In this document: piece by piece, positions 1-11,587 of the stretch | Numbering within the stretch: the first letter of the stretch is position 1 | Layout of the letters: each line of letters begins with the position of its first letter | Source of the DNA: Costus lasius | Lineage: Eukaryota; Streptophyta; Magnoliopsida; Zingiberales; Costaceae | Assembly (NCBI GenBank): GCA_027563935.2 | Contig: JANVAS020000203.1 | Span: 3,100,001-3,164,000 of the forward strand | Reading direction: 5' to 3' | Length of the DNA stretch: 64,000 nucleotides | Notes under the pieces: model-generated | Told to the model about the DNA's origin: nothing | Seen by the model: the letters and a program-made list of their open reading frames with translations, nothing else | Databases searched by the model: none | Made by a program: the position numbers and the translations under genes

Positions 1-830
1 TGAGTACTAGAAAGTCTAATTTTTCAGAATCCAAGCTAATCGAATCGTGGTTTTTAGAACTTTAAAAACTAAAATTAAGCGAAATCGTAAGCAAGAAATC
101 AAACAACTATGGCAGGGAAAATATATGAGAGAGAATTTTAGGGCAAAGGTTTCCACCACTCTGACGATCTTATATGCGCTATGAAATAAATAACGGCTAT
201 TTGGATTTACAGGTCTGCATAAGGAATCTACCTTATTGTACGAAGGTGCCCTCTTTCGAGTGAACACCCCGGTGTTTGCCTAGAACGTCTCCTACTTTCA
301 CGGTGGACCGTTTTCGACAAACCCAATGGGTTCCGTGGTAGATTATGGATCCTCGAGCGAAGGGCAAGCACTTTCGCGTAAAGCCTTCACAAGATTCACA
401 TAGAGGTTCGGTCGTTACGGTCCTACTCTCGTTATGAACCGTAACAACTATAACATGATAATACTTGGCTAGAGTACAAATCAAGAAATCAATACATCAA
501 GTGAAATATGCTAAAGATATGATCTAAATAACAAAGTTATTACAAGAGTTGCATATAAAGATCGTCAGAGGGCTTTAACCTAGCCCTAAAAATAGGTTTA
601 CGCTACAACCATCGTTACAACGCTCAAAATCCTCTCTTTAATCATGTGAAAATCACAGGAAAAGGTTTCTAAGAGGGAGGAGAAGATAAACCGAACAGAA
701 CAAGCAAGAATCGCGAGGTTCCGATGATCCAATTTTCAAAAATCCACTTGAAGTCGCCGAATCATCGTGTCCGTCCGCCCTAGCCGCTTTGTCACCTGAT
801 TGATTGATGATTAGGTCACGGAAATTGGGG

Positions 831-838
831 CTTTTATA
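831..838 (-). promoter_or_regulatory. Probable TATA box of the family A 3' LTR
   Basis: The minus strand reads AATATAAAAGCCCC. The same string is kept in the right LTR and, on the plus strand, in the solo LTR at 23966-25643. Conservation across three copies supports a core promoter. No transcript data were available. Confidence 0.6.
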
Positions 839-959
839 TTCCATCTGTTCGTCTTCGAGTCAGCTTTCCAAAAAATCCTCACTTGCTGAATTTGGAGTTG
901 AATCGGCCGGGAATCAGCGAAAGACCGAGTGGAGGTCGTGCTGTTCCGACGCCTTCACG

Positions 960-1242
960 GGTGAACCCCGCGGGGTTCACCAGCTGGTGAAGTGCTCGGA
1001 ACTCTTTTGTTGCAAAATAATCACAGGTGAACCCCGTGGGGTTCACTACCGGTGAAAGCCTCAACGTACTTCTGTGCAGGTATCTTCAGATGAGATCACG
1101 GGTGAATCCCATGGGGTTCACCTACCAGTGAAGTGTGCAGCAGCTTTCAGAAATCTCGACATCATCGGTGAATCCTGCCGGGTTCACCATGTAGTGACAT
1201 GCGCGCTGAAATCCTTCCTTCGGCAAGATCATGGGTTCACCT
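960..1242. repeat. Array of 22-bp palindromes in U3 of the left family A LTR
   Basis: Near-perfect palindromes of the form GGTGAACCCC, two central bases, GGGGTTCACC start at 960, 1026, 1101 and 1167. A half-site lies near 1233. Spacing is about 66-75 bases. A second half-motif, GGTGAAGTG or similar, follows most of them. In LTR sense the array lies about 120-400 bases upstream of the TATA box. Confidence 0.85.
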
Positions 1243-1507
1243 GGCCGTGAAGTCCAGAGAAGGCTCCGATTGAGCCCAAATTTTACGGGCAGCTTCGTCT
1301 TCTCATAAGGAATCACCTCATGCTTTTAGATTCTTCAAAAAGGCTTCAAAATTGGGTGATTTTACCTGAAATTCAATAAGACAGATGAAAAGTGAAGATT
1401 CTGAAGTTTTTAACTAAATAAGTCTTAAAGGAGTATGAAATCTTTAAAATAGGCCTAAATTAATCATGGAATAATAGTAAAAATCACTACTAAAATGCAA
1501 GGTGTCA

Positions 1508-1543
1508 AATACTCCTTGACTTAAATCTTTGCTTGTCCTCAAG
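1508..1543 (-). other. Polypurine tract region of Athila family A
   Basis: Directly inside the 3' LTR, the minus strand reads TTGAGGACAAGCAAAG and ends in AAGGAGTATT before the LTR. This arrangement (GAGGACAAGC, then an AAGTTTGGGGG-like stretch) is characteristic of Athila/Tat elements, though the G run is eroded here. Confidence 0.75.
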
Positions 1544-3067
1544 CAATAAAATAAGTTGAAATATAGCTTGGTATAAGAATAATCTTTTGTGTTGAAGTTC
1601 GCACCCAAGTTTAGAAAAAATACTTTTAGCAATCCAAGATCTAATCAGAAGAAATCAACTAGAAGGAGTGTTTTAAGTATTCACCAGTTTGGTCCCACAG
1701 TTTCTAGATATCAATCAATTCAGAAAGCAGTAAACATGGGATTCAATCAAGCATACACAACATTCATTTCATTCTTATCCTTCCAATTCATAATATTGGG
1801 GTTAACTCATATGTCTCATTCAGGATATAAGATACTGATTATTGCACTAGACTTCAACTCATATCCTTAGGTACCATTGCCAATTTTTTGCAATGCCAAG
1901 TAGAGGAGTCTTTTTATTGAATTTTCAATTCACATTTCTTAGATTTCAACTCATATCCTTAGGTACCACTGCCAAGTAGAGGAATCTAAGTGTGATAATA
2001 ATTATTTTTTTTAATCAAAGATCAACATATCCTTGCATTTTAATAGATGCAGTGTTTCCCTAATACTAGAACAGAATTCAAAGTTTGAAAAGAGGATATT
2101 AGTTACATGGTATGAATCGACATGTAAATTGCAAGCCACAATCAATTGAATAATCATGAAGATGTTTGACCCACTTAATGAACTACCTAAAATCAATCCA
2201 CTTAGAAAATTTCTAATTCATAGGACATATGGACATGACTATTGAGTAAATTTCTAACAAGTACTACATTCAACATGTCTCGATAAATTCTAGCTAAACA
2301 TGCATCTAACTTTAAGAATTTTGTCAGGCTATCATCAGACAGGACTAAAATGACAAGTCAATAAAATTTTCCATCACAAAATATGCAATATAATCTTGAA
2401 AAAACAACTACATGCAAGCTTATAAATTCATACATAATTTAACATGAAAAGCATAGCATCAAAGTCGAGAGCAAGTGGCTCAAATATATCTCATACACTG
2501 CAGAGAGTGGGGCCTGAAGATGTGGACCAGGCCCACGAATAGTGGCATATATGATACAATGCCAATATCAACATATCCATCATAGAGTAGTATAACAAAT
2601 CCATAGAAGAAAACAGAAAGTCACGACAACTACAACCAAACAGCCAAGAAGAAGCTAGAGTCAAGACAGCTCACCCGCTCTTAGATTTTTGCATAGTCCT
2701 CTATGCAACATCATATACGTGAGAGGAGGGGGTTGGCGCTGTCGAGTCAGGATGCACAGTGTACTTCATGGATGAACCCCGCCAGGTTCACCAGATGGTG
2801 AAGTGCACTGACCTTTAGTGAAAATCCAGCAAAAATCTCTCGTTCTTAAGGCACACCTGTATCACAAAAATAAATCTCTAATCAGCATATATCAAGATCA
2901 AGATCTCCTAGAATAAGCTAGATAAGAAAGAGAGTAGAGTACTCAACGATGATGAACTAAAAACTAAATGACATCTAATGTAATAGAAAGAAAATGAAAG
3001 CAATGATAGAACTTGGGTTGCCTCCCAAGAGCGCTAGTTTTAGGTCAATAGCTCGACCATAGAAATA
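1544..3067 (-). other. 3' noncoding internal region of Athila family A
   Basis: About 1.5 kb between the end of integrase and the polypurine tract holds no ORF that looks like a protein. An envelope-like ORF, which some Athila members carry here, is not recognisable. There is a short direct repeat around 1857-1905 and 1944-1986 (ACTCATATCCTTAGGTACCA). One more GGTGAAC-type palindrome sits near 2762-2783, outside the LTR. The tail next to pol contains the GGAGGCAACCCAAG motif common after Athila pol. Confidence 0.7.
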
Positions 3068-6000
3068 TCAAGTTATCGCATCAGTGGGGTCGAAAAGGGC
3101 GAGAACTTCCCCTTGTTTGACCCGTTCATCTTCAAAATAATGTTTAAGGTGGTGCTCATTGACTATAAAACTTCCAGTGTGCTCGGCCCATATCGTGATT
3201 ACGCCATAAGGCTGAATGTGTTGAACTGTGAATGGTCTAGACCATCTCGTGCGGAGCTTCCCTGGGAAGAGGCAAAGTGTCGAATTGAAGAGCAGCACTT
3301 TATCCCCTTCATGGAACTCTTTCTTGAGTATGCGCTTGTCATGCCAATGCTTGATACGAGCTTTGTAAATCTTAGCGTTTTCATAAGCGTAGAGGCGCAT
3401 CTCATCCAGTTCGTCTAGTTGCAGTATTCTCCTTTCGCTGGCGCTTTTAAAATCATAGTTGATTTGCTTGATAGCCCAGTGTGCCCTGTGCTCAAGTTCA
3501 ACAGGTAAGTGGCAGGATTTTTCATAAATAAGTTGGAAAGGAGACATACCTCGGGGTGTCTTAAATGCAGTCCTGTAAGCCCATAGAGCATCGGGCAACT
3601 TCAATGCCCCATCTTTTCGTGATCGAGATACAGTTTTTTATAAAATCTGCTTAATTTCTCTGTTGGAGACTTCTACCTGGCCGCTCGTCTGAGGGTGATA
3701 CGGGGTGGAAATCCTATGCTTTACTCCATACTTCTTCAATAATACTCCAAACTTTTGCTCAATGAAGTGGGACCCTCCATCACTTATCAATATGCGTGGG
3801 ACTCCAAATCGGGGGAAGATTACTCGTTTCATGAACTTCATGACCACCCTGGAGTCATTGCTAGCTTCGGCAGATGCCTTGACCCACTTCGACACATAGT
3901 CAACTGCAACAATGATGTATCTCTTGTCGCATGAGGATGGGAAGGGTCCCATAAAGTCTATACACCATACATCAAAAATCTCCACTTCCACCATGTCGTT
4001 CAGGGGTAATTCATTCCTTCTCGAGATGTTCCCAGTTCACTGGCAACTGTCACAAGTTGAAACAAATTGTTTAACATCATGAAATAAAGAGGACCAGTAC
4101 AGACCTGATTGTAGGACTTTGAATGCCGTTTTTGAAGCTGCGGCGTGTCCTCCATAGGGTGATGCATGGCAATGAGCTAACACGTCATGTATTTCTCCCT
4201 TTGGCACACACCGTCTATACATCCCATCGGCGCATCTTCTGTACAAGAACGGCTCATCCCAATAATATGACTTCATATCATGCAGGAACCTCTTCTTCTT
4301 CTGAAAGGAAAGGTCGGGGGGAATATGTTAGAGACTATATAATTAACAAAATCTGCATACCACGGCACTTATTGTTCGAGCAAAGCTTATAAGTGTTTTT
4401 CGGGAAATGTGTCATTAATCTCCAGCTCATGGTCAGTCTTTGCGTCAACATCTCTCTCCAGCCTAGAGAGGTGGTCGGCTACAAGATTTTTACTCCCTTT
4501 CTTATCTCTAATCACAACGTCAAATTCCTGCAGGAGGAGGATCCATCAGATTAACCTAGGCTTGGCGTCCTTCTTGTTGATCAGATATTTGATGGCTGCA
4601 TGGTCAGTAAAAACAATCACTTTTGAGTTAACTAAATATGAATGGAATTTGTCAAAAGCGAAAACGATCGCTAGCAGCTCTTTATCAGTAGTAGCATAAT
4701 TTATCTGGGCATCGTCGAGCGTTCGACTGGCATAATATATGGCATGAAGCTTCTTGTCTCTCCTCTGTCCTAACACCGCCCCCACTGCCTGGTCGCTAGC
4801 ATCGCACATTAGTTCAAAAGGGAGGGACCAGTCTGGAGGTTGAATTATTGGGGTGGTAGTTAATGCCCCTTTGAGCTTCACGAAGGCTTCCTCGCAATCC
4901 CTGTCAAAGCAAAAGATGGAGTCCTTAGCAAGCAAGTTGGTTAACGGGCGAGATATTTTAGAGAAGTCTTTAATAAAGTGTTGGTAGAATCCAACGTGTC
5001 CAAGAAAGCTCCTAATCCCTTTTACTGATGTAGTTGGCTTGAGGTTCTCAATAACTTCAAATTTTGCTCTGTCCACCTCTATTCCTCGTTCTGAGACTAG
5101 ATGACCAAGGACGATGCCTTCTTTCACCATAAAGTGGCACTTCTCCCAATTCAGTACCAGATTCGCCTTCTCACATCTCTGCAAAACCTTAGACAAATTA
5201 GATAAACAATGACGAAAGGATGAACCATACACAAAAAAATTATCCATAAATATATCCATAAAATCTTCATTAAAATCAGAGAATATGGCTATCATTGCTC
5301 GTTGGAAGGTTGTAGGAGCATTGCAGAGGCCAAACAGCATCCTCCTATATGCGTATGTGCCGTAGGGACATGTAAAGGTGGTTCGCTCCTGATCGTCTGG
5401 GTGGATGGGGATTTGGAAGAAACCTGAAAATCCATCCAAAAAATAAAAGTAAGAATTATGGGCTAATCTATCAAGCATCTGATCGATGAAAGGAAGAGGA
5501 AAATGGTCTTTTCTCATTGCAGAGTTCAACTTCCTATAGTCAATGCACATCCTATGCCCTATGACCGTGCGTGTTGTTATCAGCTCATCTGTATCTGTCT
5601 TGATTACCGTGACGCCCCCCTTTTTAGGTACTACGTGTACCGGACTTACCCAAGAACTATCTGAGATTGGGTAGGTCACGCCGGCATCTAACAATTTAAG
5701 TACCTCTTTCTTGACCACCTCTTTCAAGTGTGGGTTGAGTCGGCGTTGAAATTCCACTGAGGGCTTGCTATTCTCTTCCAACAGGATCCTGTGCATACAA
5801 ATAGACGGGTTAATACCTTAGATATCATCAAGAGAGTACCCGATTACCTTCCTGTGCAAACGGAGTTCTTGCAAAAGTAGTTCAGTTTGCCCCTTATCAA
5901 GCTCGGCGCTAACTATTACAGGGTAAGTAAAGTTTTCACCCAGGAACTCGTATCTCAAGTTGTTGGGTAAACTTTTGAGCTCCACCTTTTTTTTCCCCCT

Positions 6001-6632
6001 CCTTCAAGATTTTCTTTTTGTTCTGCCTTTAATTCCGGGTCTCCATCAAGTAGGGCGACATAATTCTCAACCTCCCCTTTACTGTCTTCACTAGCGGCGC
6101 CGGTAAGGGTGAGCTCCAGTGGGTCTTCTTTCGTGGCGGGCTCGGCTTCCTGGATTATCTTTTCAACTACATCCACGCTGTGACATGTATCTGCAAGAGA
6201 AGGTTTTTTAAGAGAATTAGACAGGTCAAATTGAATAACATTGCCACCAATGTTTAAATCCAGTTTCCCGTTTTTAACATCGATGACAACTCCAGTCGTG
6301 GCAAGAAAAGGCCTTCCTAAGATAATAGGAAGCTTGTCATCCTCATCAATGTCTAGTACAACAAAGTCAGCAGGGATAAAATAATCCCCAACTTTAATGG
6401 GAACATCCTCTAAGATGCCCATAGGACTCCTAACTGATCTATCAGCCAACTGTAGTGAAATGTTGGTCGGCTTCAAGTCACCTAAATCCAGCTTTTTACA
6501 CAAAGACAGCGGTATGATGCTGACACTCGCCCCTAAATCGCACAATGCTCTCTGGAAGGTCATCTCTCCAATCTGGCACGGTATGGAAAAGCTACCAGGA
6601 TCTTTGAGTTTTCGTGGAAGCTTGTTCTGCAA
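3068..6632 (-). pseudogene. pol: Athila pol pseudogene: protease, reverse transcriptase, RNase H, integrase
   Basis: Domains on the minus strand in order: aspartic protease (6632-5955; ALCDLGASVS and ILGRPFLAT); reverse transcriptase and RNase H (5796-4546; CIDYRKLNSA, FLDGFSGFF, DASDQAVGAVLGQ); integrase zinc-binding region (4276-4037; H-H then CDSCQ); integrase core (3994-3638; [23 protein letters not shown]) and C-terminal part (3604-3068; GKLRTRWS). The product would have been a polyprotein that copies the element RNA and inserts the cDNA. Damage: in-frame stops at 5818-5820, 4546-4548 (arginine CGA to TGA), 4037-4039 (CGA to TGA) and 3638-3640; a frame change at the homopolymer near 5985-6000; another between 4546 and 4276. 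The RT active-site box reads FMDN instead of F/YxDD (codon 5239-5241). Confidence 0.92.
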
Positions 6633-8455
6633 AATCGCACTGCACTCTTGATGTCCTTCAGGAATTTCGGGTATGTTGGCATCTGCGAAAGGGCATCAAC
6701 AAAGGGAATGTTAATATATAATTTTTTCAATATTTCCAAAAACTTACTGAATTGCTTGTCTAGCTTGGCTTTGACAAGTCTCTGAGGGAACGGTATCGGT
6801 GGCTTATAGGCTGGCGGCCCAACATAGGGTCGCTCTTCCTCTGTTCTTTCAGGTTCTGCCGGTATTGTATCTGTGTGTTGCTCCTCAGGGTTCAGTGTCT
6901 CATCATCCTTTGTTTCATTGGTCAGCATTGGTGGATCTTCGAGTTGCTTTCCGCTCCGAGTGGAGATCACATTGCAATGCTCCCTCGGGTTAACTTCTAG
7001 CTGTGATGGAAGCTTCCCTGGCGCTCTTGCTGACGAGCTGGCCTGTTGCGCAAGCTAGCTCTCCAACATCTTGTTGTGCGTCTCTAAGGAATCCATCTTG
7101 GTCATCATCAATTTCATCATGTCAGTTAACCCTTCTAATTGCTTACTCAGCTGAGAGTCTTGGGTCGGTCTTTGAGGAGGATTATAATTTCCTTGTTGAG
7201 GTGGAGGGTTGTAATTTCTCTGTTGGAACCCAGGTGGCTGCCTGTAATTTTCTTGTTGTGGTGGCCCGAAGTTCCCATGCTGAGGTTGTGCTTGTTGTGG
7301 CGCTTGCCCTGGTTGAAGTGGCTGCGTGGTCCGGTACGAGAAGTTATGGTGGTTGCGCCAGCCGGGGTTGTAATAGTTGGAATAAGGGTTGTTCATGGAA
7401 TTCATATTTCCAACTGCATTAAGCTGTTCTGGCTGACTTGGGACCACTTGTCCATCTCCCACTCGGCATTCAGCAGCTGCGTGTCCTACAACACTACACA
7501 ACTCACAAGATAATGAATTAGTGTCCAAAGAATTAGCAGACCATAAATCAAATTTCTAAGTCAGATTGTCTACCTTTGCAGTCAGGGTAGTTAATGAGTC
7601 AAGATCGAATTTACCTGCTTTTCTTGAAAGTGTACGTCGCTCTGGATTCCATTGATGGTAATTCAGTGCCATGTCCTCCAGGAGGCTTATAACATCTTCA
7701 GGTACTTTGCTCATCAGTCCCGATCCTCCAGTAGCTGCATCGACTGTGAGTCTAGTATTGTATTGCAATCCCATGTAGAACGTGTGTACTAGGACCCAAG
7801 TCTCAATCTCATGATGGGGACACAGTCTTTGAAGCTCTTTAAATCTTTCCCAGGCTTCGTACAAAGACTCTCCATCCTTCTGCATGAAGCTCGTTAGCTG
7901 GTTTCTGAGGTGGATCGTCTTCGAAGGACGAAAATACTTCGAGAGGAAAGCCTGAGACAGTTCATCCCATGTCCGTATTGACGCTGGGGGAATCGTGTGG
8001 AGCCATGCCCTTGCTCTATCCCGCAAAGAGAAGGGAAACAAGCGTAACCTGATAGCATTAGAAGTAGCTCTATTAATCTTAAGCATATCGCAATATTCCA
8101 AAAATATAGATAAGTGCATATTGGGGTCCTCAAGAGGAGAACCACCGAATTGATTCTGTTGTATCATGGAAAGTAATGCAGGTTTAATTTCAAAATTGTT
8201 GGCCTCAACATTAAGCCTAACTATTCCTGATTGAAACCCATGTGTGAAAGGTGCTGCATAGTCTCGCAGTGTTCTAGCATTGTTGTTGTTCACGGGTTGA
8301 GGTGCTGGTTCGTTCTCCATGTTATTGTGAAGATGTTCCATCTGTTCCCGATTCTCCTTTTTCTGGATTTGCACAAGCTTCCTTCTTTGTCTGAAGGTCC
8401 GTTCTATCTCAAGATCAACTTCGAAGAGTGCTCCTGCCCTGGAACTTCTTTGCAT
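6560..8455 (-). pseudogene. gag: Athila gag pseudogene
   Basis: One reading frame runs through three open stretches (8455-7556, 7528-7055, 6970-6560) separated by in-frame stops at 7556-7558 and 7055-7057. The first part is the Athila capsid (RDYAAPFTHGFQSGI, then RLRLFPFSLRDRARAWL). The second has a nucleocapsid zinc knuckle, CELCSVVGHAAAEC, which fits CX2CX4HX4C, followed by a Gln/Pro/Asn-rich tail. The third holds the ISTRSGKQL segment typical of the gag-protease junction. Near 6650 the frame shifts and some residues expected before the protease appear to be missing, so gag and protease are no longer in one frame. The protein would have formed the cytoplasmic virus-like particle. Confidence 0.92.
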
Positions 8456-8592
8456 AAAAGTTTGTCACATCCAAAAATGAAGTTCAAAGCAAGTAAAGAG
8501 TAGGAGTCAGTGTAAATCAAAATAAAAAAGAAAAAAAAACTAACTAAGCTTGGTATCCCAAAAACTCAGAAGTGTACTAATATCAACCGTTG

Positions 8593-8611
8593 CTCCCCGG
8601 CAACGGCGCCA
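8593..8611 (-). other. Primer binding site, tRNA-Asp type, of Athila family A
   Basis: The minus strand reads TGGCGCCGTTGCCGGGGAG, six bases inside the 5' LTR end. This is the sequence known for Athila elements, complementary to the 3' end of tRNA-Asp. It fixes the element's orientation and the LTR boundary at 8618. Confidence 0.88.
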
Positions 8612-9364
8612 AAAACTTGACACTGTCCGCAAGTGCATGGAAATTCGCAGTAATACAAAAGATATCGATCCCACAGGGAGCAAGGTGAGTACTAGAAAGT
8701 CTAATTTTTCGGAATCCAAGCTAATCGAATCGTGGTTTTTAGAACTTTAAAAACTAAAAGTAAGTGAAATCGTAAGCAAGAAATCAAACAACTACTGCAG
8801 GGAAAATATATGAGAGAGAATTTCAGGGCAAAGGTTTCCACCACTCTGACGATCTTATATGCACTATGAAATAAATAACGGCTATTTGGATTTACAGGTC
8901 TGCATAAGGAATCTACCCTATTGTACAAAGGTACCCTCTTTCGAGTGAACACCCCGGTGTTTGCCTAGAACGTCTCCTACTTTCGCGGTGGACCATTTTC
9001 GACAAACCCAAAGGGTTCCGTGGTAGATTATGGATCCTCGAGCGAAGGGCAAGCACTTTCGCGTTAAGCCTTCACAAGATTCACATAGAGGTTCAGTCGT
9101 TACGGTCCTACTCTCGTTATGAACCGTAACAACTATAACATGATAATACTTGGCCAGAGTACAAATCAAGAAATCAATACATCAAGTGAAATATGCTAAA
9201 GATATGATCTAAATAATAAAGTTATTACAAGAGTTGCATATAAAGATCATCAGAGGGCTTTAACCTAGCCCTGAAAATAGGTTTACGCTATAACTATCGT
9301 TACAATGCTCAAAATCCTCTCTTTAATCATGGGAAAATCACAGGAAAAGGTTTCTAAGAGGGAG

Positions 9365-11004
9365 TGATGTAGGGTGGAGACACGGAAAATGATACTAACT
9401 AAAGTCCGATTATTATTTTTTTTAATTTCAAAATAAGTGCAAAAGTCAGAAAACAGCTAGAAAATAGCAAATAGATTTCAGTGCTACGAAGTATCATTTA
9501 CGAGAAGCTGTCATGTCTTTCAGACTGATCCATTGTAACTTCAGTTGGATCAACTCGTCCCTCTCGTAGAGCAAAGTGAGTTCTTCCTCGTGACGCCAAA
9601 GATCAAGATTTTGGTGGCGCCGATTGCTTAAAATACCTGCGAAAACAAACATATTCAGATTAGCGAACAGGAAGTTAAAGCAGGAAATTCATGGAGATCA
9701 AAAACAGGGAACGCAAGGTTTGCGTCATTTATCGACGCTCGAACGTGGATTGCTCATCGGAGGATTTAGAAGCAAGGAGGAGACGAGGTAGCGTCGGTAT
9801 CGTCGGAACACCAACGGCTGGTGGTGGGGCGAGGCGAGGGAGGCAATGCAGGCTGAGGCGGGGACGCGCTGTTCAGCAGAACAGGGGAGACGCGCGTGTG
9901 GAGCAGAGGTGGCCGCCGTTCGTCGGGTGGTGGCCGTTCGCTGGACCTGCTACAACTGGAGGTTGGTATGGTTGTGGGGACAACGTGGCCTGAGTTTGAG
10001 GTCGAATGGTGGCCGGTCGGAGGAGGGCGACAAGGAAAGGCGGAGCTAGGGCGGAAGACTGGCGGAAACAGGGGAAATGGAAAGAAGAACAAGGCGCGTC
10101 GCCGGACGGCCGGTAGTGCACGGACGCCGCTGCTACGACTGGGAGTTGATGAGGTTGTGGTGACGACGTGGCCGGAGTTTCGTGGTGGATGGTGGCCAGA
10201 CGGAGGAGAACGGTGCTGGAAGACGGCACTAGGGCGGAAGGCTGGCGAGAACAGGGGATTCGAACGGACGTTCGATTCCGGTGATCGGACCGGAGGATTG
10301 GCGGATGCCGGCGGCTAGAGCTTCATCTTGGGGAGGAGGAGTGATGCCCGACGTTTTGTGAGGATCAGACCGGCGGATCGTCGGCGGCGTGCTCACAATC
10401 TTTCGAAAATCTGGAAAATGGCTGAGATGAGCGGATGAATGCAGCGGAGTAGGAGAGTTAATGGAGAGGGATTAGAGGAGATGAAGGGAAAGCTAGGTGA
10501 CACAAGCACCTCAGAGAAGACAAGGGAAAGAGACATCCGATGCCATTAGAAGGAAAACTATTTCTTCATTCAACAAGTCTACCGATTACAATCGTTAAAG
10601 AGATACATATACGCTAGAGCATGGAGAGACGTTGCAGGTGATTGAGAGACGTTGTTATTTCCTTATTCAGCACCAAGAGACGTTGAGGAGCTTTGAGCGA
10701 AGATGGCAGCCAAGTGACGTTGGAGTTTCCTTTTTCTCTTGGCTGAGCGAATGTAACGTTGGAGCTTCCTTTTTTGCTCTGTTGAAGATGATGCGTTGGC
10801 TGCAAATGTGGGTTGCAAGGTGCAGCGTTGGAGATGGGCTTGAATGCCTTGGGCCTCTTTTATTCTTGAAGTAGTTCCTCCTATTATTTGAGCTAGCTTT
10901 ATGAGTGAAGCTTTGCTAGCTTATTTGTGAGCTTGTAAGCCATTTACTAAGGTACTCGTAGACTCCACTTATACCTACGTGGCTTATGGTCCCTGCCTCC
11001 ATCA
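9365..11004. mobile_element. Solo LTR (family unknown) nested in the Athila 5' LTR
   Basis: The insert begins TGATG and ends CATCA. It is flanked by the 5-bp target duplication GGGAG (9360-9364 and 11005-11009), and the empty site is preserved in the left LTR near 670. TG...CA ends with a 5-bp duplication and no coding domains point to a solo LTR or a terminal-repeat-only element. The middle (about 9690-10320) is GC-rich and gives long pseudo-ORFs on both strands with no protein resemblance. Orientation is not determined. Confidence 0.8.
9944..10260. repeat. Imperfect tandem repeat (about 183-bp period) inside the nested solo LTR
   Basis: The block starting CTGCTACAACTGG near 9948 recurs as CTGCTACGACTGG near 10131, with AGGGCGGAAG and GAACAGGGG-like tails in both copies. 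The repeats are G-rich on the plus strand. Confidence 0.7.
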
Positions 11005-11160
11005 GGGAGGAGAAGATAAATCGAACAGAACAAGCAAGAATCGCGAGGTTCCAATGATCCAATCTTCAAAAATCCGCTCGAAGTTGCTGAATTGCCGTGT
11101 CTGTCCGCCCTAGCCACTTCGTCACCTGATTGCTTGATGATTAGGTCACAGAAATTGGGG

Positions 11161-11168
11161 CTTTTATA
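11161..11168 (-). promoter_or_regulatory. Probable TATA box of the family A 5' LTR
   Basis: It has the same AATATAAAAGCCCC context as the left LTR and lies about 120 bases downstream (in LTR sense) of the palindrome array. This would drive the element transcript toward gag. Confidence 0.6.
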
Positions 11169-11290
11169 TTTCATATGTTCATCTTCGAGTCAGCTTTCCA
11201 AAAAATCCTGACTTGCTGAATTTGGAGTTGAATCGGACCGGGAATCAGCGAAAGACCGAGTGGAGGTCGTGCTGTTCCGACACCTTCACG

Positions 11291-11587
11291 GGTGAACCCT
11301 GCGGGGTTCACCAGGTGGTAAAGTGCTCGGAGCTCTTTTGTTGCGAAATAATCACAGGTGAACCCCGTGGGGTTCACCTACCGGTGAAAGCCTCGACGTA
11401 CTTCTGTGCAGGTATCTTCAGATGAGATCACGGGTGAACCCCATGGGGTTCACCTGCCAATGAAGTGTGCGGCAGCTTTCAAAAATCTCAACATCATCGG
11501 TGAACCCCGCCAGGTTCACCAGGTAGTGACATGCGCGCTGAAATCCTTCCTTCGGCAAGATCACGAGTGAACCCCGTGGGGTTCACC
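11291..11587. repeat. Array of five 22-bp palindromes in U3 of the right family A LTR
   Basis: Palindromes with arms GGTGAACCCC / GGGGTTCACC start at about 11291, 11357, 11433, 11499 and 11566, so spacing is 66, 76, 66 and 67 bases. The fifth site, degenerate in the left LTR, is nearly complete here apart from its first base. The arms stay complementary although central bases vary. Confidence 0.88.

Larger units (their letters stand above)
1..1507 (-). repeat. 3' LTR of Athila family A (truncated by window start)
   Basis: This is a direct repeat of the right LTR. Base 1 aligns with 8686, and the end GTGTCA is followed by the polypurine-tract complement. It carries a TATA box and an array of palindromes in U3. 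Several plus- and minus-frame ORFs of 60-100 codons fall here, but none resembles a protein, so I leave them out. Confidence 0.92.

Noticed and set aside
960..1242. CRISPR-like array of palindromic repeats with 45-55 base spacers
   Set aside because: It is plant retrotransposon LTR sequence; intervals are related between copies, there are no cas genes, and the same array is in three LTR copies.
1544..3067. Envelope-like gene in the Athila 3' region
   Set aside because: No ORF longer than about 90 codons and no transmembrane or signal pattern in the minus frames.
9691..10318. Overlapping ORFs of 100-140 codons on both strands
   Set aside because: GC-rich tandem repeats inside a solo LTR give open frames in several phases; none has a recognisable motif.
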